Shown: positions 1 through 6,949 of the stretch, piece after piece
How the letters are laid out: the number at the start of each line of letters is the position of its first letter
Position numbering within the stretch: the first letter of the stretch is position 1
Assembly: GCA_027459775.1 (NCBI GenBank)
Contig: DAIDHE010000241.1
Location: forward strand, 1 to 38,263
Origin: Planctomycetales bacterium
GTDB taxonomy: Bacteria; Planctomycetota; Planctomycetia; Isosphaerales; Isosphaeraceae
Direction: 5' to 3'
Length of the DNA stretch: 38,263 nucleotides
Position numbers and translations under genes: made by a program
The notes under the pieces: generated by a model
The model's input: the letters and a program-made list of their open reading frames with translations, nothing else
Databases searched by the model: none
What the model was told of the DNA's origin: nothing

Positions 1-884
1 AGCCGCCAGAACCCCTGCCAGCACGCCATCCCAGCCAGGGGCATGCCCGGCATATCGATCCATCGCGACAGAGTCGGCCCCAGGCGCAGATAATCCGCCA
101 ACGCGGCCGGGCTGATGGCGAGCGAGGCCGCGACCAACGCCAGGCCGCCACTCGCGCCGCCCAAGACGAAACGCCACTGCCTCTTGTAGATCATCGCGCA
201 GGCGATTACGAGGGCCAGTTGCGGCTTGAACGTCTGCAGCGCGAAGACGGCGCCCGCGGTCGTCGGCATTCCCTTGCGGAGCAGGGCGAAGGTGGTCGCG
301 AGGATCAACAGAGAGAGCGTCGCATTCTGGCAACTATAGACTGACATCAGACTCGGCAGAAACGGGACCGACGCCAAGAGGGCATACCCGAAAACGCCGC
401 GTTTCTCGGTCACGGCTCCCACAAGGATGCGCAGGGCGGCGATCAGGCATCCGGACATGAACAGCACCCATGCCATTGCCCCACCCTTGAAGGAAAGGTA
501 GGAAAACGGGAGGCAGAACCATACAAAAAAAGGAGGGTATACGTAGAGTGCAACATCATTCTTGCCCAAGTCAAATGGCATCCGTGAGCGGTCGTGCTGG
601 ACCTCGATCTGGTAGGGGAAGTCGTAGAGCCTGCCCGCCTTGCCATCGCGAACCATTCGGGCCGCGACATAGAACTGCACGTAATCGCCGCCCGGAACCG
701 GCGCGTTGAAATTGGGAGACCAGAAGAGGATGTACGCGAGTTGTGCCGCCACGAGCCCCGATGCAAGAACGTCCACGGGGTGGATCAAAGGCCGACCTGT
801 GAAAACATGCGATTGATTCCACTTCTTCATGAGCCATTGATCCCGATAAGACGACGCATGACTTAACCAACCCGTCACCCACAT
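1..884 (-). CDS. GT87-family (DUF2029) polyprenol-dependent glycosyltransferase, 3' part missing at window edge
   Basis: The reverse strand reads as one open frame from the ATG at 884 to the left edge, about 294 codons with no stop. It encodes a polytopic membrane protein with several hydrophobic helices. Motifs typical of GT87 (mannosyltransferase-like, DUF2029) are visible: an early periplasmic GGDYVQFY segment followed by a DGKAGRLYD stretch, then VYPPFFVWFCLPF, then QNATLSLLIL and FKPQLALVIA. Members transfer a sugar from a polyprenyl-phosphate donor on the outer face of the membrane. The ATG at 884 has a GAGG eight bases upstream; a second in-frame ATG at 830 has no clear ribosome site. 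The C-terminal part lies outside the window. The exact acceptor is unknown. The gene points away from the pilus locus, so the two share the 885-1596 gap as a divergent promoter region. Confidence 0.8.
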   Translation of the reverse strand, partial: MWVTGWLSHASSYRDQWLMKKWNQSHVFTGRPLIHPVDVLASGLVAAQLAYILFWSPNFNAPVPGGDYVQFYVAARMVRDGKAGRLYDFPYQIEVQHDRSRMPFDLGKNDVALYVYPPFFVWFCLPFSYLSFKGGAMAWVLFMSGCLIAALRILVGAVTEKRGVFGYALLASVPFLPSLMSVYSCQNATLSLLILATTFALLRKGMPTTAGAVFALQTFKPQLALVIACAMIYKRQWRFVLGGASGGLALVAASLAISPAALADYLRLGPTLSRWIDMPGMPLAGMACWQGFWR

Positions 885-1264
885 CCCGCGACCTCGTCGA
901 CGGCGTCATCGGCGATGGCCAGATGCTGAAGGTCGCGATCGCGCTTGAGCGGTCGCCCGGCCGATTCACCACTCGAGCCTCGATCCCGAGCGATCATGAT
1001 TCCCGATCCTACCGAAATCGATCGCGGCTGGCTCCCTCGAAGACATCCCCGACACGCCGATCAACACGTTCGCGGGCTCATCCAGTCTCAGGTCGCTCCT
1101 GCGACCCACCGCCGAGGAGCCGCCCCGTCCCAGGGCGGATCATCGCGGTGGTATCCGCTGACTCCAGGCTCGGTGCCGCCATGGCGGGTTGGGAAGGATG
1201 CGCGCCTTTTTTTAGCCGTCCGAATGTCAACATCTCAGAACAAGACGCGCATAAGGTTTACACC

Positions 1265-1290
1265 CGAGTGTCAACCATCGTTGACACTCG
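1265..1290. promoter_or_regulatory. Perfect 11-bp inverted repeat, possible activator (enhancer) site
   Basis: The arms CGAGTGTCAAC and GTTGACACTCG pair perfectly around a 4-base spacer (CATC). The TGTCAAC core also occurs singly at 1225-1231. The dyad centre lies about 170 bases upstream of the sigma-54-like -24 element at 1449. That is the usual distance for upstream sites bound by sigma-54 enhancer-binding proteins. The binding protein is unknown. The dyad contains TTGACA, but no matching -10 box follows at the right spacing. Confidence 0.45.
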
Positions 1291-1448
1291 CGACATCAGC
1301 CGCATTCCATCCGAGAGCACCCGAGCAAGTGTTGCTTTTTGTGAACGTCGAGCCCGACTCACGCATCCCTTTACAGGTTCATCGGTTAGACCGATCTCCG
1401 GGTTGCGGCGGCGCGGGACGACGGCCTTTTTGCGGCGCTGCGCCCGGA

Positions 1449-1465
1449 TTGGTACGCCGAGTGCT
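1449..1465 (+). promoter_or_regulatory. Candidate sigma-54 (RpoN) promoter of the flp/tad locus
   Basis: The sequence TTGGTACG-N4-GTGCT matches the sigma-54 consensus YTGGCACG-N4-TTGCW at all but two positions. The invariant GG (1451-1452) and GC (1463-1464) are separated by exactly ten bases, as required. It lies about 130 bases upstream of the first pilin start and has an operator-like dyad upstream. A chance match is possible in a G+C-rich genome. Confidence 0.45.
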
Positions 1466-1596
1466 TTTGCAATTAAATCAACGGGACAAGACAAACGGCG
1501 GCGAAACGAGACGTACAAGCGAGAAGTCGCCGCCGTTGAGACGCGTCGTCGTTCTGAGTTTCCGATCACGTTCTACCCGCACAGGAGTTAGATCTC

Positions 1597-1767
1597 ATGA
1601 CCAAATTCGTCGCCTCCGCCCAGAAGTTCATCAAGAGTGAAGACGCTCCGACCATGGTCGAGTACGGCCTTCTGGTGGCACTGATCGCCATCGTCGTGGC
1701 CGCCGCGGCCAAGGTTCTGGGGACGAATCTGTCCTCGCTCTTCGCGGCCGTTGCCGGATCGGTCTGA
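1597..1767 (+). CDS. flp: Flp-family type IVb pilin 1
   Basis: A 56-residue protein with a short positive/polar leader (MTKFVASAQKFIKSEDA), the pilin processing region PTMVEYGLL and one hydrophobic helix of about 20 residues. The Glu-Tyr pair just after the predicted cleavage site is diagnostic of Flp/Tad pilins. Cleavage would follow Ala17, where most Flp pilins have Gly. An AGGAG sits ten bases before the ATG. The protein would be processed by the prepilin peptidase at 2614-3288 and polymerised by TadA/TadB/TadC. Being first behind the candidate sigma-54 promoter, and of canonical form, it is the likely major pilin. A hairpin follows the gene at 1807-1843. Confidence 0.9.
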   Translation: MTKFVASAQKFIKSEDAPTMVEYGLLVALIAIVVAAAAKVLGTNLSSLFAAVAGSV

Positions 1768-1806
1768 GTACGGACCAACCTCGAAGCCCAGAGGCAAGCT
1801 TGATTG

Positions 1807-1843
1807 CGGTCCTCTTCCCCGATTCGATGAGGGAGGAGGACCG
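1807..1843 (+). promoter_or_regulatory. Stem-loop between pilin 1 and pilin 2
   Basis: A 13-bp stem (1807-1819 with 1831-1843, one G-U pair) encloses an 11-base loop. No run of T follows, so it is not a classical intrinsic terminator. It could protect the upstream pilin message from 3' exonucleases or attenuate read-through, giving more pilin than assembly proteins. The distal arm is purine-rich (GGGAGGAGG) and could mimic a ribosome site, but no start lies at proper spacing. Confidence 0.5.
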
Positions 1844-1872
1844 TGTGTTTCCGTGGAATGGAGGGTTCGCAC

Positions 1873-2040
1873 GTGTTTCGGATTATTCGTGGTCTAGAGC
1901 GGCTTGCAGCCGACGAATCCGGCGCCACGATGACGGAATACGGCTTTCTGCTCTTGCTGATCGCTTTGGTGGTGATGGGGGTGGCCAAGCTGCTCGGGCA
2001 GAACGTCCTGTCGCTCTATTCCCTGAGCCAATACCTCTAG
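1873..2040 (+). CDS. Flp-family type IVb pilin 2
   Basis: A 55-residue pilin. The leader ends in DESG, followed by ATMTEYGFLLLLIALVVMG, matching the Flp processing signature G/ATxxEYxxL with the canonical Gly at -1. I choose the GTG at 1873 because GGAGGG stands eight bases upstream; ATGs at 1843 and 1858 would add residues unlike other Flp leaders. It differs clearly from pilins 1 and 3, which resemble each other, and ends in an unusual LSLYSLSQYL tail. It is probably a minor or alternative pilin of the same pilus. Confidence 0.82.
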   Translation: MFRIIRGLERLAADESGATMTEYGFLLLLIALVVMGVAKLLGQNVLSLYSLSQYL

Positions 2041-2187
2041 TTTGTTAGGGATGAGCCAAAGCCATTGTGTTGTCGCGATCCTCGTTGCCGGGAGATGTCG
2101 ACCCGCCGACTCATCGGGGAGCTCGCGTGGGTCATGCCCGTCGCGAGTCGCCTTGATTCAAACGCATATGGAAGTGATGTTGTCATC

Positions 2188-2430
2188 ATGATCGAATTCA
2201 TCGCCTCCGCCAAGAAGTTTATCCTGAGCGAAGAAGCGCCGACCATGGTTGAGTACGGACTCTTGGTGGCGCTGATCGCGATCGCCATCGTCGTGGCGGG
2301 CGCCGCGTCCGTGGTTGCGTCCGGCCTCTTGGTCGCGCTGATCGCCATCGTCGTGGCGGGCGCCGCGTCCATTCTGGAGACGAGCGCGTCCTCGTTCTGT
2401 GCTCCGATCACCGCCTCGTTCCGAGACTGA
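2188..2430 (+). CDS. Flp-family pilin 3 with internally duplicated hydrophobic segment
   Basis: An 80-residue relative of pilin 1: leader MIEFIASAKKFILSEEA, then PTMVEYGLLVALIAIAIVVAG. Unlike its neighbours it carries a second copy of the hydrophobic stretch (GLLVALIAIVVAGAAS), produced by a 60-bp-spaced repeat: 30 bases at 2281-2310 are identical to 2341-2370. The result is two predicted membrane-length hydrophobic segments and a polar, Cys-containing tail (SSFCAPITASFRD). A normal Flp has 50-60 residues and one helix. The ATG at 2188 matches the leader of pilin 1; no strong ribosome site is seen (weak GGAAG at 2170-2174). It may be a decaying pilin or a specialised one. Confidence 0.75.
   Translation: MIEFIASAKKFILSEEAPTMVEYGLLVALIAIAIVVAGAASVVASGLLVALIAIVVAGAASILETSASSFCAPITASFRD
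2281..2370 (+). repeat. Intragenic duplication in pilin 3 (two identical 30-base copies, 60 bases apart)
   Basis: Bases 2281-2310 and 2341-2370 are identical. The resemblance extends upstream of each copy (CTCTTGGTNGCGCTGATCGC), with the first copy carrying one extra ATCGCG hexamer. The period of 60 bases keeps the reading frame. The identity over 30 bases, including third codon positions, points to a recent event. Confidence 0.9.
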
Positions 2431-2535
2431 ATCAGCGCATCCGGCCTCTTGTGTCCGCCCGGGCGTGAACTGCTCTCGCCAGCTCATGTGGAGCGAGGGA
2501 TTGGGCCCGTGCGGTCATCCAGGGGCTGTGGGACC

Positions 2536-2581
2536 GACCCGCTTTGGATCACCCCGTGGTGATCCCTCTCCAAAGCGGGTC
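2536..2581 (+). promoter_or_regulatory. Long stem-loop between pilin genes and prepilin peptidase
   Basis: GACCCGCTTTGGATCACC pairs with GGTGATCC and, after a small CTC bulge, TCCAAAGCGGGTC, around a CCGT loop. It is a strong hairpin of about 18 pairs ending 32 bases before the peptidase start. A weak T-rich run (GGTTTTTC) occurs 20 bases later. It could act as a partial terminator or an mRNA-processing element that separates high pilin expression from low expression of the assembly genes. Confidence 0.5.
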
Positions 2582-2613
2582 TGGACACATTTCGAGGGAA
2601 CGGTTTTTCGAGG

Positions 2614-3288
2614 ATGAGCCTCGTGATTGAACTCTACCCGGTCCCGATTCTCTTGGTTCTCGTGGCCGCGCTGATCGCCGCTGTCACGGACGTCTGGAAA
2701 TTCAAGGTTTACAACCTCTTGACGTTCCCGTTGTTGGCGGGGGGTCTTCTCTATCATACGCTGCAAGGGGGCACATCCGGGCTGACGGAGAGCATCGTCG
2801 GCGCCATCGTCGGTTTCGCGCTGATGATCGTGCTCTACACGTTGGGGGGCATGGGGGCCGGCGACGTCAAGTTCGTGACGGCGCTGGGGGCCTGGCTCGG
2901 CCTGCCGCTGACTCTCTATGTTCTGATGGCCGGCTGCATCGCCGCCGGGGTCTACGCCGCGGTCTTGCTGGTGGCCGCCTCCTCCTGGCGGGAGACCTTA
3001 TTGAACATGCGGATACTCTGGCTGCGGCTGGCCTGTTTGGGGCGGCACTTGGGGTCCGAGGACCGGGTGGAGACCGAGGTCAAGCGCCCCGACCGGCGTC
3101 GTCGGCTCATCCCTTTTTCGGCCATGATCGCGTTGGGTCTGGTCGCGACCGTCGTCTGGTTGCGGACCTGGTCCCCCGAGATGATCGCGCAGGCTCCGGC
3201 CCGCCATGCATCGTCGGCTTCAGGCGCGACGGCGGTGATCGAATCCCATCCCTTCCATTCAGCCCCCATTCGCAGAGGTGAGCCGTGA
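2614..3288 (+). CDS. tadV: Prepilin peptidase, TadV/CpaA type (A24 family)
   Basis: A 224-residue polytopic membrane aspartic protease that cleaves Flp prepilin leaders at the cytoplasmic face. The two catalytic Asp motifs are visible: AVTDVWKFKVYN near residue 25 and GMGAGDVKF near residue 80-90. Five to six hydrophobic helices lie between residue 8 and 125. The C-terminal third contains an Arg/Asp-rich cytoplasmic stretch, one more helix (SAMIALGLVATVVWL) and a polar tail, so it is longer than minimal CpaA (about 150-170). An in-frame GTG at 2623 has GAGG nine bases upstream and may be the true start, as GAGG abuts the ATG at 2614. Its stop overlaps the next start by GTGA. Confidence 0.85.
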   Translation: MSLVIELYPVPILLVLVAALIAAVTDVWKFKVYNLLTFPLLAGGLLYHTLQGGTSGLTESIVGAIVGFALMIVLYTLGGMGAGDVKFVTALGAWLGLPLTLYVLMAGCIAAGVYAAVLLVAASSWRETLLNMRILWLRLACLGRHLGSEDRVETEVKRPDRRRRLIPFSAMIALGLVATVVWLRTWSPEMIAQAPARHASSASGATAVIESHPFHSAPIRRGEP

Positions 3289-4196
3289 AAACCCAATCGT
3301 TCATCGCCGTTGTCTTCGCGCTGGTCTTTGGCGGCTCGGCCGCCATCGGAGTGCGGCAATACGTCGGGCGTGGCGCCGCCCCGCGGGTCGAGACGGTCTC
3401 GGTGGTCGTGGCCAGTCTGAACATTCCCCGCGGCATGCTCGTTTCTCCCGACCTCATCAAGACCCACGACTATCCCAAGGATCTGGTGCCGATCGGAGCC
3501 ATCCTCAACAAGGACGACGCGCAGGATCGATCGGCCTTGACCAGCATGGTGACCGGCGAGCCGCTGCTCGAGAGCAAGCTGAGCCCCAAGGGTCAGCGCG
3601 GGCTGGCCTCGCTCGTCGTCGGCGGGATGCGGGCGTTCACGATCACGACCAACGTGGCCTCGGGCGTGGCCGGGTTCATTCTCCCTGGCAACAAGGTGGA
3701 CGTTTTGTTGACCATCTCCAACGGGGGGGCGAGCAACGATTTCACCGGCGGCGGCAGTACGACGACCTTGCTCCAGAACGTGGAGATCCTGGCCGTGGAT
3801 CAGAAGGTCGAGGCGCCGGCCGATAACAAGGTGGACAGCACGAATCTCCGCTCCGTCACCTTGCTGGTGACCCCTGGCCAGGCGGCCAAGCTTTCGTTGG
3901 GCCAGAGCAAGGGCACACTGCACCTGACGCTTCGCAACCCGAACGACCAGTTGGCGGCGACGGTCCGGCCGACGACCGTGAACGACATTCAGTTCCTCGC
4001 GGAGGCCCCGGTCCGGCCCTGGGACGAGCGAGCCAAGGATCTGCTCAAGTCGCTGGGCGACGCTCTGGCCAAGGCGCGACCTGTCCCGCCGCCGCCGCCC
4101 GCCGAGGCGCCGGCCGTTCCCAGGAAGTCGATCCGTACCATCCGTGGAAGCAGCGAGGGATTGGTGGTTCTCTCCCCGACGTCCAGCTCCGGTTGA
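3285..4196 (+). CDS. cpaB: Flp pilus assembly protein CpaB/RcpC (SAF domain)
   Basis: A 303-residue periplasmic protein anchored by one N-terminal helix (residues about 5-25). The SAF domain begins with VVVASLNIPRGMLVSPDLI (about residues 41-59) and includes GEPLLESKLSPKG; the RcpC-type domain follows with GFILPGNKVDVLLT and LVTPGQAAKLSLGQSKGTLHLTLR. In Tad systems CpaB/RcpC works with the outer-membrane secretin. The C-terminal tail is proline-rich (six consecutive Pro). GTG start at 3285 overlaps the peptidase stop by four bases, giving translational coupling, with GAGGTGAG just upstream. The gene that normally follows, the secretin, is absent. Confidence 0.87.
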   Translation: MKTQSFIAVVFALVFGGSAAIGVRQYVGRGAAPRVETVSVVVASLNIPRGMLVSPDLIKTHDYPKDLVPIGAILNKDDAQDRSALTSMVTGEPLLESKLSPKGQRGLASLVVGGMRAFTITTNVASGVAGFILPGNKVDVLLTISNGGASNDFTGGGSTTTLLQNVEILAVDQKVEAPADNKVDSTNLRSVTLLVTPGQAAKLSLGQSKGTLHLTLRNPNDQLAATVRPTTVNDIQFLAEAPVRPWDERAKDLLKSLGDALAKARPVPPPPPAEAPAVPRKSIRTIRGSSEGLVVLSPTSSSG

Positions 4197-4242
4197 GAGG
4201 CCGCCAAACCAGGATCGCGGGGGGGGTTCGCTCGAGTACGAC

Positions 4243-5373
4243 ATGAGTACAAATGTCTTTCTAGCCACGGACGATGAGACGCAGGGCGCGCTGGTGCGGA
4301 AGGTTCTGCTCCGCGAAGGTCTGGACTGCCCGGTCACCAGCGTCGTCCGCGTCGAGCTGGCGCCCCAATTGTTGCCCCGATCGCCGGTCGACCTGATCGT
4401 GGTCGGGTTGCCGGCGAACACCGAGCGTTCGTTGAAGTTGCTCGATTGGCTGGAGAAGCTGCCGCGGACCAACGGAGAGCGGGTGCTGGCGATCGGTCCG
4501 GCGGCCGACCCCAAAATGGTGCTGCGCGCGTTGCGGGGGGCGGTCGACGATTATCTCGATCAGGCCGACCTTGAGGCCGAGCTCATGACCGCCCTGGGTC
4601 GCTGGCGGGCGACCTTGGCGCGGCATCAGGAGGCCGGCAAGGTGATCGCCGTGCTGGCGCCCAGCGGGGGCAGCGGCTCGAGCACCCTCGCGGTCAATCT
4701 GGCCACCGTACTGGCCAAGCAGCACCAGTCCTCCGTGCTCCTCGACCTGAAGCTCGAGACGGGCGATCTGGCCGCGCTCCTCGACCTCAAGCCGACCTAT
4801 ACCCTGGCCGACCTCTGTCACAACGTCGCGCGCATGGACCGGACGTTGTTCGAGCGCTCGCTGACGCGGCACGAGAGCGGCGTGCATCTTCTGGGCGCGC
4901 CCCGCCACTATGACGACGTGGCTCAGGTCACGGCCGATGGAGTGCACCAGGCGCTCGCGCTGGCCAAGTCCTCGTTCCCTTACGTCCTGGTCGACCTCGA
5001 CCATTCGTTCCGTCCCGAGCAGGTCAAGATCCTCCGCGAGTCCGACGTCATCCTGCTTGTGATCCGGCTCGATTTCGCCGCGCTGCGCAATGCCCACCGC
5101 GCGCTCGAGCATATCGAGCGCCTGGGCGTTGATCGGGACCGTGTTCGCCTGATCGTCAACCGCTACGGGCAGCCCAAGGAGGTGCCGTTCTCCAAGGCCG
5201 AAGAGGCGCTGGGCATGAAGATCTTTCATTATGTTCCCGACGATCCCAAATCGATCAATCGGGCCAATAACAACGGCGTGCCCGTCGTCCTGGAATCGCC
5301 CCGCGCGCCTGTCTCGCGGAGCGTGACCAAGCTCGCGGCCGGCGTCAACGGCCGCCCCGTCAATAACCACTGA
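4243..5373 (+). CDS. tadZ: Pilus localisation ATPase-like protein TadZ/CpaE
   Basis: A 376-residue protein. Residues 1 to about 125 form a response-regulator-like (atypical receiver) domain (STNVFLATDDETQ...VDLIVVGLP...AVDDYLDQADLEAEL). From about 130 a MinD/ParA-like domain follows, with the P-loop SGGSGSSTLAVNLA at 141-154, LLDLKLETGDLAALLDL as Switch I region, and VLVDLDHSF. Both lysines of a deviant Walker A motif are missing, as in TadZ proteins known to be atypical. TadZ positions the Tad machine, usually at a pole. I choose the ATG at 4243 because the receiver fold begins there; upstream in-frame codons overlap cpaB and look non-coding. About 217 bases follow before tadA. Confidence 0.85.
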   Translation: MSTNVFLATDDETQGALVRKVLLREGLDCPVTSVVRVELAPQLLPRSPVDLIVVGLPANTERSLKLLDWLEKLPRTNGERVLAIGPAADPKMVLRALRGAVDDYLDQADLEAELMTALGRWRATLARHQEAGKVIAVLAPSGGSGSSTLAVNLATVLAKQHQSSVLLDLKLETGDLAALLDLKPTYTLADLCHNVARMDRTLFERSLTRHESGVHLLGAPRHYDDVAQVTADGVHQALALAKSSFPYVLVDLDHSFRPEQVKILRESDVILLVIRLDFAALRNAHRALEHIERLGVDRDRVRLIVNRYGQPKEVPFSKAEEALGMKIFHYVPDDPKSINRANNNGVPVVLESPRAPVSRSVTKLAAGVNGRPVNNH

Positions 5374-5590
5374 TTGTCGGTCGTGAACGTGACAGGCTTG
5401 AGCGCACCCGGAACCACGATCAGGGCTGTCGCGGGAGCACCCGGATACCGATCGCGAATGCTTGGTTCGTGACCAACTTTCAGGCTGGCGAACGGAACGC
5501 GATTCCGCGTCCGCTTGAGATGCGATTGCGCCCCCCCAAGGGGTTCGGAGCGGCTTTAGGAAGAGACCTCGACCACGGGACGAACGCACG

Positions 5591-6919
5591 ATGAGTCGCC
5601 TACAAACCGAGCGGAACGGCCAGGGAAACCCCGCGCTTTCGAACGAGGATCGGTTCCTCGCGATCAAGCGGCAACTGCACCAGCAGCTCATCACCGGGAT
5701 GGATCTCTCGATGATCGGCACGATGAACGAGGAAGAGCTGCGGCTGGAGGTTCGCCGCGCGGCGGAGGAGCTGATCCGCCACGGGTCGGACTTGCTCAAC
5801 CTCAGTGAGCGGGAGCGGCTGGTCAGCGAGGTGATCGACGAGACGTTCGGCTTGGGCCCGCTCGAGCCCTTGATGCGCGATCCGACCATCAGCGACATTT
5901 TGGTCAACGGTCCCAAGATCGTTTACGTCGAGCGCAGGGGCCGGCTGGAGCCGGCGAACATCGCGTTCAACGACGACAAGCACCTGGTCCAGATCATCCA
6001 GCGAATCGTGGGGAGGATCGGCCGGCGGGTGGACGAGACCAGCCCGATGGTCGACGCCCGGCTCGCCGACGGCAGCCGCGTGAACGCCATCATCGCGCCC
6101 CTGGCCCTGGATGGCGCGCTGCTGTCGATTCGGCGGTTCGGTTCCCGGCCGCTCCTGATCGACGACTTGATGGTTCATCGGGCGGTCACCCGCGAGATGA
6201 TTCAGTTCCTTTCGTCGTGTGTGAAGGCGCGGATCAACGTGATCATCTCGGGCGGGACGGGCAGCGGCAAGACGACGCTGCTCAATGCGCTCTCGGCCTT
6301 CATCCCGTCCGACGAGCGGGTGGCGACGATCGAGGACGCGGCCGAGCTCCGGCTTCAGCAGCGGCACGTGGTCCGGATGGAGACCCGGCCGCCCAACATC
6401 GAGGGCGAGGGCGAGGTCGGCACCCGCGACCTGGTGCGCAACGCGCTGCGAATGCGGCCCGATCGGATCATCGTCGGCGAGTGCCGCGGGCCCGAGGCCC
6501 TCGACATGCTCCAGGCCATGAATACCGGCCACGACGGCAGCATGACCACGATCCATGCCAATGACACCCGCGATGCGATCAGCCGGCTTGAAATGATGAT
6601 CGGCATGGCTGGCTTCGACCTGCCGATCTGGATCATCCGCCGCCAGATCGCCTCGGCCATCAACCTCATCGTCCAGGTGGCGCGGCTGCCGGGCGGCGTG
6701 CGCAAGATCATCAAGATTTCCGAGATCACCGGGATGGAAGGCGACGTTATCAGCATGCACGACATCTTCGGCTTCCGGCAGACCGGCGTCGACGACGACC
6801 GGGTGGCCCAGGGTCACTTCTTTTCCACGGGCATCCGGCCGCAATGCCTCGAGCGCCTCGAGATCGCCGGCGCCGGCCTGCCGATCGCCATGTTCGAACG
6901 GAGCGTACTCAATGTTTGA
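5591..6919 (+). CDS. tadA: Pilus assembly/secretion ATPase TadA/CpaF
   Basis: A 442-residue cytoplasmic secretion ATPase of the GspE/VirB11 superfamily that drives Flp pilus extension (and retraction in some species). Visible motifs: N-terminal helical domain, the region [22 protein letters not shown], Walker [10 protein letters not shown] at 221-229, an Asp box [10 protein letters not shown], Walker B-region [37 protein letters not shown] split here only by description, containing the His-box. Length is typical of CpaF. It follows a 217-base gap, which may hold a second promoter, and lies 30 bases before tadB. Confidence 0.93.
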   Translation: MSRLQTERNGQGNPALSNEDRFLAIKRQLHQQLITGMDLSMIGTMNEEELRLEVRRAAEELIRHGSDLLNLSERERLVSEVIDETFGLGPLEPLMRDPTISDILVNGPKIVYVERRGRLEPANIAFNDDKHLVQIIQRIVGRIGRRVDETSPMVDARLADGSRVNAIIAPLALDGALLSIRRFGSRPLLIDDLMVHRAVTREMIQFLSSCVKARINVIISGGTGSGKTTLLNALSAFIPSDERVATIEDAAELRLQQRHVVRMETRPPNIEGEGEVGTRDLVRNALRMRPDRIIVGECRGPEALDMLQAMNTGHDGSMTTIHANDTRDAISRLEMMIGMAGFDLPIWIIRRQIASAINLIVQVARLPGGVRKIIKISEITGMEGDVISMHDIFGFRQTGVDDDRVAQGHFFSTGIRPQCLERLEIAGAGLPIAMFERSVLNV

Positions 6920-6949
6920 ACGTCGAGAAACGGCCGCGGAGGTCCAATC

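Larger units (their letters stand above)
885..1596. other. Non-coding divergent region upstream of the pilin genes
   Basis: About 710 bases lie between the divergent glycosyltransferase and the first pilin. Open frames here have low-complexity Arg/Ser/Pro-rich translations typical of chance frames in G+C-rich DNA, so I call no gene. The recognisable content is a perfect dyad at 1265-1290, a matching half-site (TGTCAAC) at 1225-1231, and a sigma-54-like -24/-12 element at 1449-1465. The stretch 885-1220 shows nothing I can name. Confidence 0.6.

Noticed and set aside
1281-1309. TTGACA at 1281 as a sigma-70 -35 box
   Set aside because: At 16-18 bases downstream there is only ATTCCA-like sequence, with no -10 match; the hexamer is better explained as one arm of the dyad.
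923-1640. Two overlapping plus-strand open frames upstream of the first pilin
   Set aside because: Their translations are Arg/Ser/Pro-rich and without structure, they have no ribosome site, and one overlaps the real pilin start in another frame. They are chance frames in G+C-rich DNA.
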